Below are positions 6,829 to 14,610 of a DNA stretch of 42,071 nucleotides, piece by piece. The stretch spans positions 1-42,071 of the forward strand of contig NZ_BMQC01000023.1 of NCBI RefSeq assembly GCF_014647915.1. Direction: 5' to 3'. Positions within the stretch are counted from its first letter, which is position 1. Each line of letters starts with the position of its first letter. The DNA comes from Pilimelia terevasa (lineage in GTDB: Bacteria; Actinomycetota; Actinomycetes; Mycobacteriales; Micromonosporaceae). The translations under genes and the position numbers were made by a program. Below the pieces are notes generated by a model. That model made no database searches. It worked only from the letters and a program-made list of their open reading frames with translations, and was not told the DNA's origin.

Positions 6829-9041
6829 CCCGCCGGCTCGTGGCCCTCGTCGCGGTCGTCGCGGTCGCGGGGTCGACCGCCGGACGGATCTTCGACGACC
6901 GGCTGCTGGCGCTGCTGGTGGCCGGGGCGGCCGCGGCCGCGGCCGCCCTCAGCGCGGCGCTGGCCCGCGGCCGCGGGACCTGGGTGGCGCCGCTGTCGCT
7001 GCTGGCCCTGGCCGGCTACCTGGCGGGCGCCGTGGCACTGGCCGCCCGGCTCGGCGGCGTGCCCGGCGGGCCGCTGGCCCTGCTCGCGGACGCGTGGGCC
7101 AACGGGCTGCCCCGGCTGCTGGGCGCGATGATCCCGGTCACCCCCCGGCCCGACACGGTCGTGATCCCGGTGGCCGCGGCCTGGCTGGCCACGCTCGTCG
7201 GCGCGGAGCTGCTGCTGCGGACACGCCGGGTGCTGCTCGGCTACGCACCGCCGACGGCGCTGTTCGTCGGCGCCCTGTACCTGGTGGGGCCCAACGCGGC
7301 CCCGGCCTGGTGGCAGACCGTGGCCTTCGCCGCCCTGGCCGCCTGGGGACTCGCGGCGCCCGCCTCCGGTCCCGACGCCCCGCCCGTCGGCGGCGCGCGG
7401 CGGCGCTGGCGGCGGACCACGGCGGGACTGGCCGCCGTCGCCGCGGTCGGCGTGGCCGCCGCGGGCGGCGCGGCGGCGCTGCGGCCGGTGGCGGCGGCCC
7501 GGCCGGCCGACCCGCGGGCGCACCTGCGGCCGCCCCGCCTGGACACCCTGGACGAGAACCCGCTGGTCCGGCTCTCCGGCTGGGCCCTGGCGCCGCGGCA
7601 GAAGCTGTTCGACGTACGGCTGTCCGCCGCGCCCACCGACTCGCGCCTGCGCCTGGCGGTGCTCACCGAGTACGACGGGGTCACCTGGCGGGTGGGCGCC
7701 ACGTACCGCAGCGCCGGTCGCACCCTGCCGGGCCCCTCCGGCACGTCGGCGGGCGGGGTGCCCGCGGCGGGGCGGCCGGTCCGGCAGGAGGTCACGGTCG
7801 CCGAGCTGACCGGCCGGCTGCTGCCCGCGGCCGCGGACGTGCACCGGGTCGGCGGTGTCCGGGTGGCGTACGACCCGGCGGGCGGCACGCTGCTCGGGCA
7901 GGAGCCGCTGCACCCGGGCGCCCGCTACGCCGTCGACTCGCGGCGGCGCGCGGACCCCGCCGACCTGCTCGCCGAGGCCGAGGTGCCCGGCGGCGCCGCG
8001 GTCGCGCCGCTGCTGGACGCCGGCCCCGAGCCGCCCGCGCCGCTGTCCCGGCTGGCCGACCGGCTGGCCGGCGAGGCGGTCGGGCCGTACGAGCGGGCGG
8101 CCGCGGTCGAGGAGTACCTGCGCGCCCACTACCGGCTCGTCGCCGACGCGCCCAGCGGCCACGCGTACCCGAACCTGCGGTTCTTCCTGTTCGGGCCCCC
8201 GCACGCCGGCGGGCAGCGGGGTACCTCGGAGCAGTTCGCCGCCGCGTACGCCGTCCTGGCCCGGCTGCTCGGCCTGCCCGCCCGCGTCGTCGTCGGGTTC
8301 CGGGTGCCGGCCGGCGGCGGATCGGTGTACGCCGGTGACGCGGTGGCCTGGCCGGAGGTGCTGTTCGACGGGGTGGGCTGGGTCGCCTTCGACCCGCTGC
8401 CACGCCCCCGCCAGCGGCCGCTACCGGTCGAGGGCGAGGCGCGGCCGCCGCCGGTGCGCACGCCGCCCCCGACGGTCGCCGACGCGCCGACTCCCGCGCC
8501 CGCCGCGCCCGCCGGACCGTCCCGGGTCGCCCCGGCGCCGGCCTCCGGCGGGCTGCCGGCGGGGCTCGTCGGCGCACTCTCGGCCGTGCTCGCCGGGGCC
8601 GCGGCGCTGGCGTCGCTGGGCCTGGCGCGCCGCCGGCTGAGCCGCGGCCGGCTCACGGCGCCCGATCCGGGCGCCCGGATCGCCGGCGCCTGGCGCGAGG
8701 TGCGCGACGCCCGCCGGCTCGCCGGCCGGCCCCTGCCGCCGCACCACAGCGCGGGCGCGGTGGCCGCGGCCGCCCGCCGGGCGGGCGAACCCCCGCTGGA
8801 GGCCTTGGCCGAGGCTGTGAACGCGGCGGCCTTCGCCGACATCCCCGCCTCGGCGGCGCAGGCCGAGGCGGCCGTGGTCGCCGCAGCGGCCTACGTGGCG
8901 CACCTGCGGGCCGGCCGGGGCCGGTGGGGCCGGTGGTGCTGGCCGGTGCGGCCCGGCCCGCTGCGGTGGGGGTACCGGGAGCTGTCGCAGCGCGGTGGTA
9001 GACCGGTATCAGGCGCCCGGGACCCGGCACCTGCCAGGTAG
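6825..9041 (+). CDS. TgpA-type membrane transglutaminase-like protein, catalytic residues missing
   Basis: The product has 738 aa from GTG 6825, overlapping the DUF58 gene. Six or so membrane helices (about 5-225) are followed by an extracytoplasmic region with a transglutaminase-like core (about 425-530), a Pro/Ala linker, one more helix (about 575-600) and a C-terminal helical tail (DUF4129-like position). The core motif reads GTSEQFAAAYAVLARLLGLP, with Ser468 where active enzymes have the nucleophilic Cys. The His position reads DAVAWPEV with Val507. The Asp (Asp523 in WVAFDP) remains. The fold is therefore kept but the Cys-His pair is absent. Operon partner of MoxR and DUF58. A binding or structural role at the envelope is likelier than cross-linking. 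Confidence 0.9.
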   Translation: MTRRLVALVAVVAVAGSTAGRIFDDRLLALLVAGAAAAAAALSAALARGRGTWVAPLSLLALAGYLAGAVALAARLGGVPGGPLALLADAWANGLPRLLGAMIPVTPRPDTVVIPVAAAWLATLVGAELLLRTRRVLLGYAPPTALFVGALYLVGPNAAPAWWQTVAFAALAAWGLAAPASGPDAPPVGGARRRWRRTTAGLAAVAAVGVAAAGGAAALRPVAAARPADPRAHLRPPRLDTLDENPLVRLSGWALAPRQKLFDVRLSAAPTDSRLRLAVLTEYDGVTWRVGATYRSAGRTLPGPSGTSAGGVPAAGRPVRQEVTVAELTGRLLPAAADVHRVGGVRVAYDPAGGTLLGQEPLHPGARYAVDSRRRADPADLLAEAEVPGGAAVAPLLDAGPEPPAPLSRLADRLAGEAVGPYERAAAVEEYLRAHYRLVADAPSGHAYPNLRFFLFGPPHAGGQRGTSEQFAAAYAVLARLLGLPARVVVGFRVPAGGGSVYAGDAVAWPEVLFDGVGWVAFDPLPRPRQRPLPVEGEARPPPVRTPPPTVADAPTPAPAAPAGPSRVAPAPASGGLPAGLVGALSAVLAGAAALASLGLARRRLSRGRLTAPDPGARIAGAWREVRDARRLAGRPLPPHHSAGAVAAAARRAGEPPLEALAEAVNAAAFADIPASAAQAEAAVVAAAAYVAHLRAGRGRWGRWCWPVRPGPLRWGYRELSQRGGRPVSGARDPAPAR

Positions 9042-9146
9042 CGGGCGCCGGTCGCAACCGGTTCGCCACCCGGGCGCACTGGGGTCGCAGCCTGACGGGC
9101 GTGTGCTGAGACACAACACCGGCCGGCACCGAACGGGGGAACGGCA

Positions 9147-9383
9147 ATGACGACGATGACCATCGATGAGGCCCGGGTCGAGGCCCTGTTCGTCTCCGAC
9201 CTGCAGCGCTCGCAGGACCTCGGCGACGACGCCGTCCGCCGCGCCGTCGACCACACCATCACCCGGCACGGCGCGCGGGGCTGCGCCGCCCTGGTCGCCC
9301 AGGAGTTCGGCGAGCACCCCGAGACGGCCGTCAGCCGGATGCAGTGGGCGCTGTCGGCGATCCGCACCGCGTACGCCGCCTGA
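9147..9383 (+). CDS. Small conserved actinobacterial protein of unknown function
   Basis: The product has 78 aa from ATG 9147 with a GGGGGA ribosome site 6-11 bases upstream. It is acidic, helical and soluble. The segment ITRHGARGCAALVAQEFGEHPETAVSRM matches a pattern I recognise from short hypothetical proteins in Streptomyces and Micromonospora relatives. No membrane segment and no catalytic motif are visible. It stands alone, with 105 bp upstream and 144 bp downstream free of genes. Function unknown. Confidence 0.7.
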   Translation: MTTMTIDEARVEALFVSDLQRSQDLGDDAVRRAVDHTITRHGARGCAALVAQEFGEHPETAVSRMQWALSAIRTAYAA

Positions 9384-9527
9384 GGGGCCTCCCGCGGTCT
9401 CTTGTTACTCCCCGGTACCGGGTTCCTTAGCGCAGCCTTATCAATCGCCCGCGGGACTTGCCCCGCACCGGTCGGCCGCCATACGTTCCGTGTCGCTCGT
9501 TCCCCACCGCGACGGAGGTGGCGACCC

Positions 9528-9773
9528 GTGCGTGCCACGATGGCGCTCCTCGGATTGCCGGTAGCGGCAGTCATCGCCCTGGCCGGGTGCAGCGGCCAGG
9601 GGCCGGTCGGTCCCCACGCCGGCGTCGAGCCGCCTGAGCCGCAGGTCGCCACCTCCGTCGCACCCCCCTTCGTCGCACCCTCCTCCGCCGCGCTGCCCAG
9701 GGCGGCCGCCCGCGGCCGGCACCCCGGCGTCCCCGGCGCCGGCCGGCCGGCTGAAGTGGCAGCCCCGAGGTGA
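9528..9773 (+). CDS. Small putative lipoprotein
   Basis: The product has 81 aa from GTG 9528, with CGGAGG ten bases upstream; ATG 9540 is an alternative. A signal sequence (LLGLPVAAVIALAGC) ends in a lipobox LAGC, so Cys would be lipidated after cleavage. The remaining 60 aa are Pro/Ala-rich with no fold recognised and no further cysteine. The stop overlaps the start of the CcdA-like gene (GTGA), suggesting co-translation and a joint role in the envelope. It lacks the thioredoxin fold usually found beside CcdA. Confidence 0.65.
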   Translation: MRATMALLGLPVAAVIALAGCSGQGPVGPHAGVEPPEPQVATSVAPPFVAPSSAALPRAAARGRHPGVPGAGRPAEVAAPR

Positions 9774-10627
9774 CCGACCAGGTTCCGCTGGCCGTCGCGG
9801 TCGCGGCCGGGATGCTCGCGGCCGTCCACCCGTGCGGCTTCGCCCTGCTCCCCGCGTACCTGTCCCTGCTCGTCGTGGGCGACGCCCGGGCCGGGCGCGC
9901 GACCGGGGTCGGCCGGGCGCTCGGCGCGACGGCGGCGATGACCGCCGGCTTCGTCGCCGTGTTCGGCGTGAGCGGCACGCTGCTCGCGGGCGGGACCGGC
10001 GCGCTCCAGCGCCACCTGCCCTGGTTTACCGTCGCGCTCGGCGCCGCGCTGGCGGTCGCCGGCCTCCTCCTGCTGGCCGGGCGGGAGATTCCCGCGCTGG
10101 TCCGCGGGCCGCGCCGCACGCCGCGCCTCGGCGGCTACCCCGGGCTGGTGCTGTTCGGCGCCGCGTACGCGACCGCCTCGCTCGGCTGCGCGATCGCCCC
10201 GTTCATGGCGGTCGTCGGGGCCACCGCCGCCGGCGGCACCGGGACCCGCCTCCCCGCGCTCCTGGCCTTCGCCGCGGGCATCGGCCTGCTGGTCGGGGCG
10301 GCGGCGCTCGCCGTCGCGTGCGCGCGCGCCTCGCCGCTGGGCCGGCTGCGCCGGCTGGCGCCGCACGTCGGGCGGGCCGGCGGGGCGCTGCTGGTCGTGG
10401 TCGGGGCCTACCTCGCGTACGTCGGCCGGCACGACGCGCGGCTGGCCCGCGGCGACGTGGCCTCGGACCCGCTGGTCACCGGCGCGGCGGAGGTGGCGCT
10501 GCGGCTGGGCGCGACCCTGGACCGGGTCGGACCGGCCGCGGGGGTCGCCCTGTTCGCCGTGCTGCTGGCGGCCGCCTGGCTCGCCGGCCGCCGCCGGGCG
10601 GTCAGGGCGCGGCCGCCGGTGTCCTAA
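9770..10627 (+). CDS. CcdA-like cytochrome c biogenesis / thiol-disulfide transporter
   Basis: The product has 285 aa from GTG 9770. Six to seven membrane helices are predicted. The two cysteine motifs of the CcdA/DsbD-beta family are present: HPCGFALLPAYLSLL near the N-terminus and AAYATASLGCAIAPF in the middle helix. CcdA carries electrons from cytoplasmic thioredoxin to extracytoplasmic thioredoxin-like proteins for haem ligation or disulfide reduction. The C-terminus adds one more helix and an Arg-rich tail. No ResA, ResB or haem-lyase gene is nearby; only the small lipoprotein overlaps it. The specific substrate therefore cannot be named. Confidence 0.88.
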   Translation: MTDQVPLAVAVAAGMLAAVHPCGFALLPAYLSLLVVGDARAGRATGVGRALGATAAMTAGFVAVFGVSGTLLAGGTGALQRHLPWFTVALGAALAVAGLLLLAGREIPALVRGPRRTPRLGGYPGLVLFGAAYATASLGCAIAPFMAVVGATAAGGTGTRLPALLAFAAGIGLLVGAAALAVACARASPLGRLRRLAPHVGRAGGALLVVVGAYLAYVGRHDARLARGDVASDPLVTGAAEVALRLGATLDRVGPAAGVALFAVLLAAAWLAGRRRAVRARPPVS

Positions 10628-10638
10628 TGTGGAAGGCG

Positions 10639-10663
10639 CCAGAGCCGGGACCTACGGCTCTGG
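10639..10663 (+). promoter_or_regulatory. DosR/DevR-like box upstream of the stress protein gene
   Basis: GGGACCTACGGCTCT (10647-10661) resembles the GGGAC(N)4-5GGCCCT core of DosR/DevR hypoxia boxes. It also sits in a perfect 8-bp inverted repeat, CCAGAGCC (10639-10646) and GGCTCTGG (10656-10663). It lies 65 bp ahead of a tandem UspA gene, a family that is a typical DosR target. It could instead serve as a short terminator of the CcdA-like gene. Confidence 0.4.
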
Positions 10664-10727
10664 TACCCCGGCCGGCCCGCCGGGCACGGTGGCGGCCGAC
10701 CGCAGTCGCCGCGCACCTGGAGGATTC

Positions 10728-11612
10728 ATGAACGCACCTGTCGTCGTCGGTGTCGACGGCTCACCCGTGAGCCTGCGCGCCGCCCGCCACGGCGCGGTGG
10801 CCGCCCGCCGCGAGCGGGCGCCGCTGACGCTCGTGCACGGGTACGTCCACCCCTACACCGTGGGCCTGGACGCGTACGCCGCCGCCCCGCCGGGCCTGGA
10901 GGAGGCGGCGCAGCGGATCGTGGACGGCGCCGCCGCCACCCTGGCCGACGAGTTCCCCGACGTCGAGGTGTCGGTGCGCGCGGTCGCGGGCGCGCCGGCC
11001 GGCGTCCTGGTCCGGGAGTCGGCCCACGCCCGCCTCACGGTCGTCGGCGCGCGCGGCCGCGGCGGCTTCACGGAGCTGCTGCTGGGCTCCGTGGCCAGCC
11101 AGGTCACCGCGCACGCGCACGGGCCGGTCCTGGTGGTGCGCGGCGAGCACGGCCCCGACGAGGCCGGGCCCGTACTGGTCGGGGTCGACGACTCCGCCGA
11201 CTGCCGGCCCGTCCTGCTCGCGGCGGCCGCCGAGGCGGCCCGCCGCGAGGTGCCCCTGGTGGTCGTCTACGCGTGGTGGGTGGACTCGTTCGCGTTCCCG
11301 CTGACGGCCACGTACGAGGACGTCGAGCGGCAGGCGCGCGCCCAGGCCGAGGAGGTCGTGGCCCGCGCGGTGTCCGAGGTGGCACCGGCGTACCCCGAAC
11401 TCACCGTCACGCCGCGCCTGGAGCGCAGTCTCGACCCGGAGCACACGCTGGTGGAGGACAGCCGGGAGGCGGCCCTGGTGGTCGTCGGGTCCCGCGGCCG
11501 CGGCGGCTTCCGCGGCCTGCTGCTCGGCTCGGTGAGTCAGGCGCTGGTCCACCACGCCGCGTGCCCGGTGCTGGTGGTGCGCACCGCGCCGCAGCCGGAC
11601 CGGACGACCTGA
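10728..11612 (+). CDS. Universal stress protein with two UspA domains
   Basis: The product has 294 aa from ATG 10728, with TGGAGG seven bases upstream. Two tandem UspA domains (about 1-143 and 150-294) each start with VVVGVDGS or VLVGVDDS. Each carries the ATP-binding pattern G-x-RGRGGF-x2-LLLGSVS with HA-x-(G/C)PVLVVR. Such tandem proteins bind ATP and are induced in hypoxia and stationary phase in actinobacteria. The second domain has an insertion rich in Trp/Phe (YAWWVDSFAF). Single gene; the following 200 bp to the convergent SDR gene contain no feature I can name. Confidence 0.93.
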   Translation: MNAPVVVGVDGSPVSLRAARHGAVAARRERAPLTLVHGYVHPYTVGLDAYAAAPPGLEEAAQRIVDGAAATLADEFPDVEVSVRAVAGAPAGVLVRESAHARLTVVGARGRGGFTELLLGSVASQVTAHAHGPVLVVRGEHGPDEAGPVLVGVDDSADCRPVLLAAAAEAARREVPLVVVYAWWVDSFAFPLTATYEDVERQARAQAEEVVARAVSEVAPAYPELTVTPRLERSLDPEHTLVEDSREAALVVVGSRGRGGFRGLLLGSVSQALVHHAACPVLVVRTAPQPDRTT

Positions 11613-11816
11613 GCCGCGGCGGTCCCACGGGCCGTCAGCGCGCGGCGCAGCCGGGCCCCGACCAGCCGGGCACCGGCCGGTCGCCGCATCGGACGGCTGG
11701 ACCTCGGTTCTCGGTGTGCATCCCGTTCCCCCTTGGACGGTGCGGTGTGGAGCGAACGCCCCGACCGCCGACAACGGAGATGATGCCCGCCGCGCGCCAC
11801 CGGTCCCTGAGTACGG

Positions 11817-12590
11817 CTACTCAACCGGTCGGCGGCGGGGGCGCACCGTCCGGCGGTTCAGGGCCGTCCAGGCGCGCACGGGGAGCAGCCGGGCGGCCTT
11901 GAACGCCGCCGTCATCGGCAGGGGGAAGACGATCTCCTGCTGCCCGCGTTCCAGCCCGCGGGCGATGGCGGCGGCCGCCTCGACCGGTTCGATCATGAAC
12001 GGCATGGGGAAGTCGTTGCCGGCCGTCATCTCGGTGCGGACGAAGCCCGGGCACACGGTGGTGACGGCCACCCCCCGCGGGGCCAGCGCCCCGCGCATCG
12101 CCTCCAGCATGTTGATCTGCGCGGCCTTCGTCGCCCCGTACGCCTCGGCGCCGACCAGGCCCCGGTAGCCGGCGATCGACGCGACCCCGACCAGGTGCCC
12201 GCAGCCGCGGGCCACGAACTCCGGCAGCGTCGCGCCGATGACGTTGTTGAAGCCGAGCAGGTTCACCTCGACGTGCCGGGTGAAGGCGTCCCGGTCCCAG
12301 GCCGCGGCGTCGGTCTGCTCCCAGTAGCCGGCGTTGTACACGACCATGTCCAGGCCCCCGAGGGCCTCGCGGACCGCCGCGGCGGCGGCGTCGACGCCGG
12401 CCCGGTCGGTCACGTCGGCGGCGACGGCGACCATCCTGTCGTCCGCGACCTCGGCCAGCCGCTGCACCCGCCGGGCGCTGACGGCGACCCGGGCACCGCG
12501 CCGGACGCACTCCCGCGCCAGCGCCGCGCCGATCCCGCTGGAGGCCCCGACCAGCCAGACCCGCCGGCCGGCGATCCGGTGCCCGCTCAC
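11817..12590 (-). CDS. Short-chain dehydrogenase/reductase
   Basis: The product has 257 aa from GTG 12590, overlapping the preceding methyltransferase gene by 4 bp (GTGA). It has a Rossmann fold with nucleotide motif GASSGIG (15-21), VYNAGYW, catalytic Ser in VASIAGY and YGATK as the YxxxK pair. The C-terminus is basic. It is last in a five-gene operon whose members occur together in many bacteria (FAD protein, DUF1365, CFA-synthase-like, SDR) and are linked to light or singlet-oxygen responses. The substrate is probably a modified fatty acid or lipid; that is inferred from context. A short hairpin TGAGTA-cggc-TACTCA overlaps its stop. Confidence 0.9.
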   Translation of the reverse strand: MSGHRIAGRRVWLVGASSGIGAALARECVRRGARVAVSARRVQRLAEVADDRMVAVAADVTDRAGVDAAAAAVREALGGLDMVVYNAGYWEQTDAAAWDRDAFTRHVEVNLLGFNNVIGATLPEFVARGCGHLVGVASIAGYRGLVGAEAYGATKAAQINMLEAMRGALAPRGVAVTTVCPGFVRTEMTAGNDFPMPFMIEPVEAAAAIARGLERGQQEIVFPLPMTAAFKAARLLPVRAWTALNRRTVRPRRRPVE

Positions 12591-13825
12591 CGGACCCGCG
12601 CCAGTTCGAGGTGCGCGACGTCGAGGTAGCCGACGGCGAAGCCGGCCTCGCTGTACGCCAGGTAGAACTCCCACATGCGGCGGAACCTTTCGTCGAAGCC
12701 CAGGGCGGTGACCTGCGGCCACCGGGCGAGGAAGCGGTACCGCCAGCGCCGCAGGGTCTCGGCGTAGTGCGGACCGAAGTGGTGCCGGGCGGTCAGGCCC
12801 AGCGCGGTGTGCTGGCGCAGCGTCGCCTCGATCGCCGTCAGCGAGGGGATGACCCCGCCGGGGAAGATGTACTTCTGGATCCAGCTATGCGACCGGCAGC
12901 TCGCCTGGAGCCGGTCGTGGGCCATGAGGATCGCCTGGAGGACGACCCGGCCGCCCGGCGCGAGCCGCCGGTCGATGATGTCGAAGTACGTCGGCCAGTA
13001 CTCGATGCCGACCGCTTCGATCATCTCCACGCTGACGACCGCGTCGTACCGGCCCTCGACCTGGCGGTAGTCCTGGAGCCGGATGTCCACCCGGTCGGCC
13101 AGGCCGGCCTCGGCGACGCGGCGGCGGGCGAGCCCGTGCTGGGCCGGCGAGATGGTGACGCTGGTGACCCGGGCGCCGCGCCGCCCGGCGGCGGCGGCGA
13201 GTGACCCCCAGCCGCTGCCGATCTCCAGCACCCGCGACCCGGCGCGCACGCCCGCCCGGTCCAGCACCGCCTCGATCTTGCGCTCCTGGGCGGCCCCCAG
13301 GTCCTGCCCGGCCAGCGGGGCCCGGGCGTCGAACAGGGCGCTGCTGTAGCTCAGGGTCGGGTCCAGGAACTCGGCGAACAGGGCGTTGCTCAGGTCGTAG
13401 TGCGCCTCGATGTTGCGCCGGGCGCCGGTCACCGTGTTGCGGGAGGTGCGCGGCACCCGGCGGTCCACGCACCGGCGCAGGCGGACCAGCGGCCGCGGCA
13501 CCAGCGTCGCCATCCGGGCGGCGAACGGCGTCAGCACGTCGGCCAGGTCGGTCCCCTCGGCGGCGTACCAGTCGCCGGCCATGTAGGACTCGCCGATGCC
13601 GATCTTCGGGGCGCTCGCGATCCGGGCGAACGCGTCCCGCGGCCGGACGATCTCGATCGTCGGCGCGTCGGCGCCGCCGCCCCCGGCGACGCTGCCGTCG
13701 GGGTAGCGCAGCCGGACCGGCAGGTCGGCCACCATCCGGTCCACCACCCGGCGGGTCGGCCCCGCGCCCAGGCGCAGGGGCCGGGTCAGGGCGGGCCGGG
13801 CGCCCAGGGGGTTGGCGGTGCTCAT
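12587..13825 (-). CDS. Cyclopropane-fatty-acyl-phospholipid synthase family methyltransferase
   Basis: The product has 412 aa from ATG 13825, overlapping the DUF1365 gene by 4 bp. It has an N-terminal CFA-synthase cap region with YMAGDWYAAEGTDLADVL. YDLSNALFAEFLDPTLSYSS is the typical substrate-side motif. The SAM-binding motif VLEIGSGWGS is at 199-208, followed by SVEMIEAVG and later QKYIFPGG. These are all features of the CFAS/MmaA family that methylates unsaturated acyl chains of phospholipids. Because it is embedded with the FAD and DUF1365 genes rather than alone, it may make a methylated or cyclopropane/furan-type lipid instead of simple cyclopropane fatty acid. That product is inference. 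Confidence 0.93.
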   Translation of the reverse strand: MSTANPLGARPALTRPLRLGAGPTRRVVDRMVADLPVRLRYPDGSVAGGGGADAPTIEIVRPRDAFARIASAPKIGIGESYMAGDWYAAEGTDLADVLTPFAARMATLVPRPLVRLRRCVDRRVPRTSRNTVTGARRNIEAHYDLSNALFAEFLDPTLSYSSALFDARAPLAGQDLGAAQERKIEAVLDRAGVRAGSRVLEIGSGWGSLAAAAGRRGARVTSVTISPAQHGLARRRVAEAGLADRVDIRLQDYRQVEGRYDAVVSVEMIEAVGIEYWPTYFDIIDRRLAPGGRVVLQAILMAHDRLQASCRSHSWIQKYIFPGGVIPSLTAIEATLRQHTALGLTARHHFGPHYAETLRRWRYRFLARWPQVTALGFDERFRRMWEFYLAYSEAGFAVGYLDVAHLELARVR

Positions 13826-14610
13826 GGTGCGACCTCCGGGTGGTTCCGCGCGGGGCGGGGCTGTACGGGCAGGCGGCGCCAGAGGCGCACGCCGTGCCAG
13901 TGGATCAGGGCGGTGACCCGCAGGGTCGCCGCCGGCATGACGGCCAGCCGGCCCAGCAGCGCCCGGCCGGTCGCCGGCCGGGGGACGCCGTGCACGGTGG
14001 CGGCGAGGACCAGCGCGTCGTCGCGGTACAGGTCGACGGCGACGCCCACGACGGCGGGGGAGAGGGTGAGCCGGACCTGGTACCGCCCGCTGACGTCGTT
14101 GAACGGCGAGACGTAGAACTCCTTGTCCATCCCCGCCGCGCCGTCGCCGTCCGGGCGCAGGACGTAGGCGTGCCGCTGGCCGTAGGTGTTGTGCACCTCC
14201 AGCACGGCCGCGCCCAGCCGCCCGCGCGGGTCGAGGCACCAGTACACGGTGAGCGGGTTGAACACGTACCCCCACTGCCGCGCGTGCGCGAGCATGAGCA
14301 CCCGCCACCGGTCGTCGGCGGCGACGCCGTGCGCGGCCAGCAGCCGCACGACGTCGGCCTTGATCCCGCCGAGCCCGCCGTCGCGCCCGGCCGCGCGCCC
14401 GCCACCGGCGGCCCCGCCGCACAGGTGGTCCCGTTGCGCGAACCGGGCCAGCGGCCGCAGCGCCCAGGGCACCCGCGGCGGGTCGTCGAGGTCCACCAGC
14501 CAGTGCCAGTGCCGGTACCGGAAGCCGTGCCGCACCGGGCGCACCCGCAGGTGCCGCACGTGGCCGACCACCAGGGCCGGCAGGGCGGGTAGGTCCGCCG
14601 CCGCGGTCAC
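13822..14610 (-). CDS. DUF1365 family protein
   Basis: The product has 262 aa from GTG 14610. Recognised by VRHLRVRPVRHGFRYRHWHW near the N-terminus, QWGYVFNPLTVYWCLD, VHNTYGQRHAYVL, MDKEFYVSPFNDVSG and IHWHGVRLW. These are conserved blocks of DUF1365 (COG3496), rich in His and aromatic residues. No enzyme activity has been firmly assigned to the family that I can state. It is nearly always next to a FAD-dependent oxidoreductase and a CFA-synthase-like gene, as here. It overlaps both neighbours by 4 bp, so the three are made together. Confidence 0.9.
   Translation of the reverse strand: MTAAADLPALPALVVGHVRHLRVRPVRHGFRYRHWHWLVDLDDPPRVPWALRPLARFAQRDHLCGGAAGGGRAAGRDGGLGGIKADVVRLLAAHGVAADDRWRVLMLAHARQWGYVFNPLTVYWCLDPRGRLGAAVLEVHNTYGQRHAYVLRPDGDGAAGMDKEFYVSPFNDVSGRYQVRLTLSPAVVGVAVDLYRDDALVLAATVHGVPRPATGRALLGRLAVMPAATLRVTALIHWHGVRLWRRLPVQPRPARNHPEVAP

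Noticed and set aside
11613-11816. Possible small RNA or gene in the gap between the stress protein and SDR genes
   Set aside because: No conserved-looking ORF, promoter or stable isolated hairpin apart from the small one at the SDR stop.
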